Positions 1 to 5,115 of a stretch of 5,115 nucleotides of DNA are shown here, piece by piece. Source of the DNA: Thermotoga sp. (GTDB lineage Bacteria; Thermotogota; Thermotogae; B3-G13); the NCBI GenBank assembly GCA_003641555.1, contig QNAT01000114.1:1-5115 (forward strand), given 5' to 3'. Both the position numbers and the translations under genes were made by a program. Numbering within the stretch: the stretch's first letter is position 1; each line of letters starts with the position of its first letter. The notes beneath the pieces are model-generated. The model made no database searches. It was not told the DNA's origin and worked only from the letters and a program-made list of their open reading frames with translations.

Positions 1-166
1 ATCCGAAGAAGAAGCTTCCCACCTTTTGAAAGAATCTGGAATGAAACCGAAAGTTGCAATAGTGATGGCACTAACAAACCAAACTTCAAAAGAAGCAAAA
101 GAACTACTGAGATTACACGATGGAAGAGTAAGGGAATCTATTAAAGAAAGTCTTATTGAAAAGTAA
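1..166 (+). CDS. murQ: N-acetylmuramic acid 6-phosphate etherase, C-terminal fragment
   Basis: This is the 3' end of a gene that begins left of the window. Reading from base 2, 54 codons are open and stop at TAA (164-166). The residues visible include KVAIVMALT, then an EAKELL helix, then DGRVRESI. This matches the small C-terminal helical domain that closes MurQ proteins, where the usual pattern is a K-x-A-I-x-M-L-T strand or helix, an A-x-x-L-L segment and a G-G-x-x-R-x-A/S-I ending. MurQ cleaves the D-lactyl ether of N-acetylmuramate-6-phosphate in the cytoplasm, giving GlcNAc-6-P and D-lactate. The SIS domain and the catalytic glutamates lie outside the window, so activity cannot be judged. 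About 300 residues is usual for the family, so only about a fifth is seen. The downstream sugar transporter, kinase and nanE fit an amino-sugar role and support the call. The remaining doubt comes from the short length of the match. Confidence 0.8.
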   Translation, partial: SEEEASHLLKESGMKPKVAIVMALTNQTSKEAKELLRLHDGRVRESIKESLIEK

Positions 167-293
167 TGAGTTTAGATGGATGATTGTCGTGAACTTCAAA
201 GGGAGTAGAAAGTGGATAGAGAAATGCTTTTTTGTGTATGTTAATTCGGGTGTAAGATGAGTTTTGGTTCTTAAAGGACTTTTCAGCTTGTAT

Positions 294-300
294 AGGAGGT
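294..300 (+). promoter_or_regulatory. Strong ribosome binding site that fixes the binding protein start
   Basis: AGGAGGT is a full match to the anti-Shine-Dalgarno complement and lies 5 bases before ATG at 306. It settles the start of the binding protein: an in-frame upstream TTG at 264 would add 14 residues in front of the signal peptide and has no such site before it. Confidence 0.85.
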
Positions 301-305
301 GTGCT

Positions 306-1544
306 ATGAAAAGGTTGGTTTTGATAATGTTATTTGTGTTTGTTTTTGCCTTCTCTATGTTTCTTACTGCGAAGGTTACTCTTGAATTCTGGAGTTGGAG
401 AACAGAGGATGTAGATGTTTACAATGCTCTTATCAAGATGTTTGAAAAGAAAAATCCCGACATTCATATCAGGTTTACAGCATTTAAACAAACTGAATAT
501 AATACTATTCTTTCGTCAGCAATCAAGGGTGGAACTGCGCCTGATATAATACATCTTAGAGCATATGGTGGCCTCGAACAATATGCAGCTCCGGGATACT
601 TGGTTCCATTGGATGATAAAGTACCAGCTCTTGCTAACTTCAGTGATGTTGCTATCTCCGGTGTTAGAAGCAAGAAAGATGGGAAGCTTTATGGTGTACC
701 CTTTGCAATGCAAACCCTGGTGATTTATTATAACAAAAGGATTTACAAGAAATTGGGGCTTAAAGAACCAGAAACCTGGGATGAATTTCTCGCGAATCTT
801 GCAGCAGTGAAAAAGGCTGGTTACATACCATTAGCTAATGGGGGTAAAGATGGCTGGACTTTGGAAGTACTTCATGGTGTTATATGCCCTAACTTCTATG
901 GTGCCAATGGATTTTTTAATGCGGTTGTTGCAGGTAAAACGAATTTTGAAGATGAACGCTACAGGAAGTCTCTTGAGAAATTACTTGAACTTAGGCCCTA
1001 TATGCCCGATAATTTCATGGGAGTTGGTTACACAGATATGCAAATGCTTTTTGTGAACGAAATAGCGGCGCATTTTATTGGTGGAATTTGGGAAGCGGGT
1101 TACTTCAAATCGCTTAATCCGAATCTCGATTTCGATATCTTTGCAGGACCTGTAGCCCATAAAGGAGATATCAGATATGTTTCATCCTTTAATGATGGTT
1201 CCTACGGTATATTTTCGGGTTCTAAACATATAAAGGAAGCTGTAAAATTTCTCAGGTTTACTGCTACCACAGAATTTGGCCAGTATTTTACAGATCACCT
1301 CCTTCAGATCTCAGCAGTTCCTGGAATTCATCCGAAGGATAAGATTTTAAAGAAAGTTCTGGAACTTAATAAGCATTCTACCCCATATATCATGTTAGTC
1401 GGTTTCAGATGGCATCAACCAACTGGTTCTTCTCTTCTCCAATCTGCTCTTCAAGGTATGATGGCTGATAAAATCGATAGCTATGAGGTAGTGAAAAGGG
1501 TACAAAAGGGTGTAGAAACCTGGTATAAACCATTCCAAAAGTAA
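306..1544 (+). CDS. Extracellular sugar-binding protein of an ABC transporter (family 1)
   Basis: This is a 412-residue solute-binding protein of the carbohydrate (MalE/UgpB-like) class, which captures the substrate outside the cytoplasmic membrane and delivers it to the permeases. Residues 1-22 are an export signal: a basic start (MKR), a long hydrophobic core, then a cleavage region near LTA-K. There is no lipobox cysteine (the only Cys is at 194), so it should be a free periplasmic or surface protein rather than a lipoprotein. The mature part opens with VTLEFWSW (24-31). It has the usual family signposts: FEKKNPDI (46-53), GGTAPDII (75-82), GKLYGVPF (126-133), YYNKRIYKKLG (141-151) with TWDEF (157-161), and a late segment with EAVKFLRF (311-318). 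The start is ATG 306, after a perfect AGGAGGT. Its length is normal for the family. The neighbours (murQ upstream, kinase and nanE downstream) point to an N-acetylated amino sugar as ligand, but the ligand cannot be read from the sequence. The gene is separated from the permeases by a stem-loop that may let it be expressed more highly. Confidence 0.93.
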   Translation: MKRLVLIMLFVFVFAFSMFLTAKVTLEFWSWRTEDVDVYNALIKMFEKKNPDIHIRFTAFKQTEYNTILSSAIKGGTAPDIIHLRAYGGLEQYAAPGYLVPLDDKVPALANFSDVAISGVRSKKDGKLYGVPFAMQTLVIYYNKRIYKKLGLKEPETWDEFLANLAAVKKAGYIPLANGGKDGWTLEVLHGVICPNFYGANGFFNAVVAGKTNFEDERYRKSLEKLLELRPYMPDNFMGVGYTDMQMLFVNEIAAHFIGGIWEAGYFKSLNPNLDFDIFAGPVAHKGDIRYVSSFNDGSYGIFSGSKHIKEAVKFLRFTATTEFGQYFTDHLLQISAVPGIHPKDKILKKVLELNKHSTPYIMLVGFRWHQPTGSSLLQSALQGMMADKIDSYEVVKRVQKGVETWYKPFQK

Positions 1545-1570
1545 GTTCTGGGTAAATTGTTTTTTCTGAT

Positions 1571-1621
1571 GAAGGGGGACTCCTTTAAGATACGATTTCT
1601 CGAACGTGAGGAGTCCCCTTC
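1571..1621 (+). promoter_or_regulatory. Intercistronic stem-loop between binding protein and permease genes
   Basis: GGGGACTCCT (1575-1584) is the exact reverse complement of AGGAGTCCCC (1609-1618). The stem extends by three more pairs (1571-1573 with 1619-1621) if G1574 is bulged. The 24-base loop could form a small inner helix (CGA 1593-1595 with TCG 1600-1602). No T-run follows on either strand (after it comes CTATGGGATC on +), so it is not a classical intrinsic terminator. It begins 26 bases after the binding protein stop and lies well before the permease ribosome binding site. Such hairpins after binding protein genes are known to protect the upstream message from 3' exonucleases or to cause partial termination, so that more binding protein than permease is made. 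That role is inferred here. Confidence 0.7.
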
Positions 1622-1671
1622 CTATGGGATCTAACTATTGATGTGGAATTTAATATACTCTGTTTATTAGG

Positions 1672-1678
1672 AGGAGGT
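1672..1678 (+). promoter_or_regulatory. Ribosome binding site supporting a GTG start of the first permease
   Basis: AGGAGGT lies 10 bases before GTG at 1689. The gap is slightly long, but no other in-frame start codon lies between the site and 1689, and the protein starting there has the short basic N-terminus followed by a membrane helix that is expected. Confidence 0.7.
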
Positions 1679-1688
1679 CGGTTTTCGA

Positions 1689-2606
1689 GTGAGGAGTAGA
1701 CGGGCAAAACAAGGATTGTGGATAGCTATATTCGTCTTACCTGCTCTTATAATGGTTGGGATTTTTATAATTGCTCCTTTGTTTTTATCATTTTACAATA
1801 GTTTATATAATTGGGATGGGATCAAACGTAGAGATTTCATAGGCTTGAGAAACTTCGCAAGTATCTTCAGCCAGTACCCATATAAAGATAGGTTTTTCAA
1901 TGCAATTAAGCATAACATTATCTGGTTTATCGCAACAATGTTGTTTCAGAATTCTATTGGCCTTTTTTTCGGTTATCTTCTAAGTAGGAGGATAAAAGGT
2001 TCAGAAATTTACAAGAGAATATTCTTCATACCGGTTACCTTTTCACTAGTTGCAGTTGGTTTTCTTTGGGCATTATATCTTAATCCTATATGGGGGATCG
2101 TTAACAAAACGTTAAAGCAGATCGGTTTAAGTGGGCTTGCTCATACCTGGTTAGGAGATGCAAGATTAGCAACTCCAACAATAATTGCGGTTAATATATG
2201 GAGATGGCTTGGTTTTCCAACCCTTATTTTTTATGCTGGTATAAATAATATACCAGAAGAGTATATCGAAGCAGCATATCTCGATGGGTCGAATGAATGG
2301 AGTTTATTTTGGAAGATCATATTTCCTCTTATAATACCTTCGGTTACTATAATTACTGTTTTAACCTTCATAGGGAGTTTAAATGTTTTTGAGCAGATTT
2401 ACGTTATGGAAGGTTTAGATGGTGGTCCATTCTATTCTACTGATACTCTTGGAACACTCTTTTATAGAACCGCTTTTGGATCGGTTGATACAGGTTTACC
2501 TGAAATTGGTATAGGATCAGCAATTGGTGTTGTTATTTATGTCCTTACTTTTACTGCGTCTGCTACATCCGCTTTACTTCTTCGGAGAAAAGAGGTAGAA
2601 TTATGA
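1689..2606 (+). CDS. Sugar ABC transporter permease, MalF/UgpA type
   Basis: This is a 305-residue inner-membrane subunit that forms half of the translocation channel with the protein encoded next. Six hydrophobic segments are visible at roughly 9-36, 76-97, 112-131, 163-184, 210-230 and 273-297. The cytoplasmic EAA loop, which docks on the ATPase, is at about 190-216: EEYIEAAYLDG (190-200) followed by FWKIIFPLIIP (207-217). Other MalF/UgpA-type landmarks are the early LPAL...IAPLFLSFYNSLYNWDG stretch (17-44), FIGLRNF (50-56) and the IFFIP helix (111-115). The start is GTG (1689) after AGGAGGT. Length and topology are normal for the UgpA branch, and the long extra periplasmic domain of E. coli MalF is absent. 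Its stop codon overlaps the next start in ATGA, which implies translational coupling and equal amounts of the two permeases. The substrate should be whatever the upstream binding protein delivers, probably an amino sugar by context. Confidence 0.93.
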   Translation: MRSRRAKQGLWIAIFVLPALIMVGIFIIAPLFLSFYNSLYNWDGIKRRDFIGLRNFASIFSQYPYKDRFFNAIKHNIIWFIATMLFQNSIGLFFGYLLSRRIKGSEIYKRIFFIPVTFSLVAVGFLWALYLNPIWGIVNKTLKQIGLSGLAHTWLGDARLATPTIIAVNIWRWLGFPTLIFYAGINNIPEEYIEAAYLDGSNEWSLFWKIIFPLIIPSVTIITVLTFIGSLNVFEQIYVMEGLDGGPFYSTDTLGTLFYRTAFGSVDTGLPEIGIGSAIGVVIYVLTFTASATSALLLRRKEVEL

Positions 2607-3457
2607 TTTTCAATATGAAATTTAAAGGAGTTTCTTTTGAAAAGAAATTGTTGTATATGTTCTTTGAATTGATACTCATAACTTATTCAATAATGATAAT
2701 CCTGCCCCTTATAAATATGTTTATTTCTTCTTTAAAGTCTACCAGGGAAATTTTCATGTTCCCATATTCCTTGCCCCAAAGTATAAGTTTTAAGAATTAT
2801 GTCCAGGTATGGATAAAAGGAAATTTTGGTATATACTTCTTAAACAGTGTGATAGTTACTGGCTCTTCGTTATTTTTAACTCTGTTTCTGGGGTCTTTGG
2901 CGGCTTATGCCATTGCCAGATATTCTTATAAACTCAACACCCTAATATATCTAATTTTTCTCAGCGGAATTATGCTCCCGTTGAAATCCGCAATAATTTC
3001 TCTCTTTTTGATGATGAAGACTCTGAGGCTTTTGAATACCTACTGGGCCCTAATATCTGTATATACTGCTATGAGTCTTCCATCAACTGTGTTCATACTA
3101 ACGGGCTTCATGCGTAGTTTACCTAGGGACTTAGAAAATGCAGCTAGAATAGATGGTTGCAGTGAATTCGGGATATATAGGAGGATAATATTACCCCTTT
3201 CAAAGCAAGGCCTAGCAATAGTTGCAATTTATAATGGTGTGCCTATCTGGAATGATTTTTTCTTTCCCTTGGTTTTTATACAAAACGATAAATTGAAGAC
3301 GTTACCCCTTGGCATGACTGTGTTTTTTGGGCAATATCAAACTAACTGGGGTCTTTTATTCGCAGCTCTATCCATTGCAATTATACCTATAATTACTGTA
3401 TATATCCTTCTCAGCAATCAATTTATAAGAGGAATAACAGCGGGAGCAATAAAATGA
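2603..3457 (+). CDS. Sugar ABC transporter permease, MalG/AraQ type
   Basis: This is the second channel subunit, 284 residues, partner of the preceding permease. Hydrophobic segments lie at roughly 16-43, 79-104, 114-137, 147-170, 201-225 and 250-271. Typical MalG-class features are PLINMFISSLKS after the first helix (35-46), SFKNY (62-66), NSVIVT (81-86), AAYAIARY (100-107), the EAA-type loop ENAARIDG (178-185) with YRRIILPL (192-199), WNDFFFPLVF (216-225), and a C-terminus ending FIRGITAGAIK, the usual closing signature of this family. The start ATG overlaps the upstream stop by four bases (ATGA) and has GAGGT at 2592-2596 with 6 bases of spacing, inside the previous gene. It shares another ATGA overlap with the kinase gene, tying transport to phosphorylation in one translational unit. 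No ATP-binding subunit is encoded in the window, so this pair must use one from elsewhere, possibly a shared MsmK/MalK-like ATPase. Confidence 0.94.
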   Translation: MIFNMKFKGVSFEKKLLYMFFELILITYSIMIILPLINMFISSLKSTREIFMFPYSLPQSISFKNYVQVWIKGNFGIYFLNSVIVTGSSLFLTLFLGSLAAYAIARYSYKLNTLIYLIFLSGIMLPLKSAIISLFLMMKTLRLLNTYWALISVYTAMSLPSTVFILTGFMRSLPRDLENAARIDGCSEFGIYRRIILPLSKQGLAIVAIYNGVPIWNDFFFPLVFIQNDKLKTLPLGMTVFFGQYQTNWGLLFAALSIAIIPIITVYILLSNQFIRGITAGAIK

Positions 3458-4395
3458 AAACTTTTGATTTATGTGCTATCGATATGGGTCAGACTAATGT
3501 ACGTTGGGAAATATTCACTCAAGGAAAGCAGATCTATAAGGGAGAAACAGGAGCAGGGATCATAAATCTTTTTCTTCCCGGTGGAAAAGAACGTTTTTAC
3601 CAGAACCTAAAAGTTATTAGAACTAAAACTGAAAGAGCGATTGGTCCCAGGAGATTTCAAATAATTAGTGTCGGTTCAACGGGTATTAGGGAGAATAGTC
3701 CAGAATACCCAATTGCTTTTGACATTCTTAAAAGCGTTTTCGGAAATTCGAAGATAATTCTTAAAAGTGACATGTATATGACTCATTTGGGGAATTTTAG
3801 AGGTAAAGAAGGAATCATCCTCCATTCTGGCACGGGTACTTTTGCATTTGCAATCGATTCGAAAGGATGTATTATGAAAGTAGGAGGATGGGGATACCTT
3901 CTGGGAGATGAAGGTGGAGGATATTGGATTGGCCTTGAAGGTATAAAGGCCGCACTCAAGGCATACGAGGGAATAATCGAATATACAAGTCTAAAGAATG
4001 ATCTTTTTGAATTCCTTGGAATAGAGAGAATCGAAGATGTAAAACCATTAATTTACAGCAAAAGATTCGAAAGAAAAAATGTGGCAAAGTTTGCTTGTAA
4101 TGTATTATCAGCAGCAAATGGCAACGATAGAATAGCTCGTACAATACTCGAACGAGGAGCGAGATTTATGGCTTGTCTTGTTATGCCTATCATAAGGAAT
4201 TTAACATTTTGTAAGATAGACATCAAACTTACAGGAGCTATATATTCAAACTCCCAGTTTTATCGTACTGTAACTAAACAAGCTATCAGGAAACATATCA
4301 TTAATGATGAAAACATTTGCATAGAGAAAGGAACTGCTACTACTTTAGATGGTACTTTGTGGTTGGGAACAAAATGTTTAAAGGAAGAGATGTAG
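3454..4395 (+). CDS. BadF/BcrAD-type sugar kinase, probably acting on an N-acetylated amino sugar
   Basis: This is a 313-residue cytoplasmic ASKHA-fold kinase of the N-acetylglucosamine kinase-like BadF/BadG/BcrA/BcrD family. Visible motifs are phosphate-1 CAIDMGQTNVRW (7-18), a likely catalytic Asp at 106 (KSDMYMT), phosphate-2 ILHSGTGTFAFA (122-133), the family hallmark GGWGYLLGDEGGGYWIG (144-160), and the adenosine region LTGAIYSNSQF (259-269). The zinc-binding CxCGxxGC motif of ROK kinases such as NanK is absent, so this is not a ROK kinase. Known members phosphorylate GlcNAc, glucosamine or, as in MurK of Clostridium acetobutylicum, both MurNAc and GlcNAc. With murQ and nanE in the same array, MurNAc, GlcNAc or ManNAc are the best candidates. 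Sequence alone does not choose between them, so no symbol is given. ATG 3454 overlaps the permease stop (ATGA), with GGGAG at 3442-3446 as ribosome binding site. The stop TAG directly abuts nanE. The length is normal and no key motif looks broken. Confidence 0.88.
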   Translation: MKTFDLCAIDMGQTNVRWEIFTQGKQIYKGETGAGIINLFLPGGKERFYQNLKVIRTKTERAIGPRRFQIISVGSTGIRENSPEYPIAFDILKSVFGNSKIILKSDMYMTHLGNFRGKEGIILHSGTGTFAFAIDSKGCIMKVGGWGYLLGDEGGGYWIGLEGIKAALKAYEGIIEYTSLKNDLFEFLGIERIEDVKPLIYSKRFERKNVAKFACNVLSAANGNDRIARTILERGARFMACLVMPIIRNLTFCKIDIKLTGAIYSNSQFYRTVTKQAIRKHIINDENICIEKGTATTLDGTLWLGTKCLKEEM

Positions 4396-5115
4396 ATGAA
4401 TTTCAAAAACACTATTTTAAAACAGATCGAAGGAGGTCTTATCGTTTCTTGTCAAGCGAGGGAAGGTCAACCCTTCAATAGGCCGGATCTTCTTGCACTA
4501 ATGGCAGTCGCCGCATCTTTAGGGGGGGCTGCAGGAATAAGAGCTGATCTCCCAGAAAACATAAAGGCGATTAAATCTAAGATTGTTCTACCAATGATTG
4601 GTATCTACAAGAGAAGAATTCCCGGGAGGAAGATCTACATAACCCCTACGTACGAAGATGCAGTCGCTGTGATAGAGGCGGGAGCAGAGATTATTGGAAT
4701 AGAATGCACTTTTCGAGATAATAGGAAAGATGAACTTATATCTATGGTAAGCAACTTAAGGAAAAACTATCCTAATTTGCTGTTAGCAGATGTTTCTACA
4801 TTTGATGAAGCACTCTTTGCTCAAGATATTGGTTTCGATATGGTTGCGACAACCCTGATAGGATACACTGAATACACTGCTAACAAGATATCTTTTGATT
4901 ACTCAACACTTGGTAAAATGACGCGTTTCTTGAAAGTACCCGTAATTGCTGAGGGGCATATAAGGAAACCCGAAGAAGCCGTACGTGCGATCAAATATGG
5001 AGCTTTTGCAGTGGTTGTTGGGAAAACTATTACCATGCCATCCGAGATCACGCGATGGTTCGTAGATGAAATTAGAAAGGTTTCCAGAACAACGAGTGAA
5101 GAGAGATATAAAAAA
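4396..5115 (+). CDS. nanE: N-acylglucosamine-6-phosphate 2-epimerase (ManNAc-6-P to GlcNAc-6-P), incomplete at right edge
   Basis: This gene encodes a TIM-barrel epimerase that interconverts ManNAc-6-phosphate and GlcNAc-6-phosphate in the cytoplasm. It is open for 240 codons to the last base, with no stop seen. NanE motifs appear in order: GGLIVSCQAREG (13-24), LGGAAGIRA (42-50), VLPMIGIYKR (64-73), IYITPTYEDA (80-89), LLADVSTFDEA (129-139), GFDMVATTLIGYT (146-158), VPVIAEGHI (181-189) and FAVVVGKTITMPSEIT (204-219). By alignment from memory with characterised NanE, Lys72 corresponds to the catalytic lysine, and Arg49, Asp132 and Glu186 to active-site residues. Departures from the usual pattern are GIECTFR (101-107) where ALDAT-x-R is normal, IYKR for IIKR, GYTEY for GYTPY and EGHI for EGRI. 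The protein already exceeds the usual 220-235 residues, so it has a somewhat long charged tail or lies close to its stop. The ATG directly follows the kinase TAG, with AGGAAG at 4382-4387 as a plausible ribosome binding site. A G7 run (4532-4538) sits in the conserved GGAAGIR region, but the frame is intact. Confidence 0.9.
   Translation, partial: MNFKNTILKQIEGGLIVSCQAREGQPFNRPDLLALMAVAASLGGAAGIRADLPENIKAIKSKIVLPMIGIYKRRIPGRKIYITPTYEDAVAVIEAGAEIIGIECTFRDNRKDELISMVSNLRKNYPNLLLADVSTFDEALFAQDIGFDMVATTLIGYTEYTANKISFDYSTLGKMTRFLKVPVIAEGHIRKPEEAVRAIKYGAFAVVVGKTITMPSEITRWFVDEIRKVSRTTSEERYKK

Noticed and set aside
176..208. A 10-codon ORF (ATG to TAG) in the gap after murQ, a possible leader peptide
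   Set aside because: There is no clear ribosome binding site and no regulatory codon pattern. ORFs of this size are expected by chance.
232..258. Possible promoter before the binding protein gene (TTGTGT and TAAGAT)
   Set aside because: The boxes match only partly and the spacing of 15 bases is short. A promoter may exist between 167 and 290, but this one cannot be supported.
264..305. An upstream in-frame TTG start that would lengthen the binding protein by 14 residues
   Set aside because: It has no ribosome binding site and would put a charged stretch before the signal peptide. ATG 306 has a perfect AGGAGGT at 5-base spacing.
464..713. Two overlapping - strand ORFs within the binding protein gene
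   Set aside because: They are antisense shadows of a well-supported + strand gene, with no recognisable motifs of their own.
838..1056. A + strand 72-codon ORF inside the binding protein gene in another frame
   Set aside because: It lies wholly inside a conserved gene in a different frame and has no family features or ribosome binding site.
1571..1621. Calling the stem-loop a standard intrinsic terminator
   Set aside because: No T-run follows the stem on either strand, and the downstream genes appear functionally tied to the binding protein.
1654..1659. TATACT resembling a -10 box before the first permease
   Set aside because: No convincing -35 element lies 16-18 bases upstream. The AT-rich background makes such hexamers common.
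3956..4144. A - strand 62-codon ORF within the kinase gene
   Set aside because: It is an antisense shadow with a low-complexity Phe/Leu/His-rich product and no supporting signals.

Overview
The window looks like part of an amino-sugar uptake and catabolism operon from a bacterium, most plausibly a member of the Thermotogota (for example a Kosmotoga- or Mesotoga-like lineage). This assignment is inference. It rests on the AT-leaning base composition, the heavy use of AGA/AGG arginine and ATA isoleucine codons, strong AGGAGGT ribosome binding sites, a sugar-binding protein whose signal peptide has no lipobox cysteine, and the overall style of the ABC transporter proteins. All genes read on the + strand, and no gene is credible on the - strand.

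Layout: the window opens inside the last 54 codons of murQ (N-acetylmuramate-6-phosphate etherase, ending at 166). A 139-base gap follows, then an exported sugar-binding protein (306-1544). A 144-base gap carries a strong stem-loop (1571-1621). After it comes a tightly packed run: two MalF/MalG-type permeases (1689-2606 and 2603-3457, overlapping by ATGA), a BadF/BcrAD-type sugar kinase (3454-4395, again overlapping by ATGA), and nanE (N-acylglucosamine-6-phosphate 2-epimerase, from 4396 with no gap, still open at the right edge). No tRNA, rRNA, CRISPR array, insertion sequence or phage feature was seen.

How the genes work together (inference from family functions): an N-acetylated amino sugar is captured outside the membrane by the binding protein and imported by the two permeases, powered by an ATPase that is not encoded here. 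The kinase phosphorylates it inside the cell. MurQ would convert N-acetylmuramate-6-P to GlcNAc-6-P, and NanE would convert ManNAc-6-P to GlcNAc-6-P, so both enzymes meet at GlcNAc-6-P, the entry point to the NagA/NagB route. The set suggests PTS-independent salvage of peptidoglycan-derived and/or sialic-acid-type sugars. The individual families are well known. The less ordinary aspects are the combination (murQ, ABC importer, BadF-type kinase and nanE), a NanE with unusual residues at usually conserved positions, and a stem-loop that probably sets binding protein versus permease expression.
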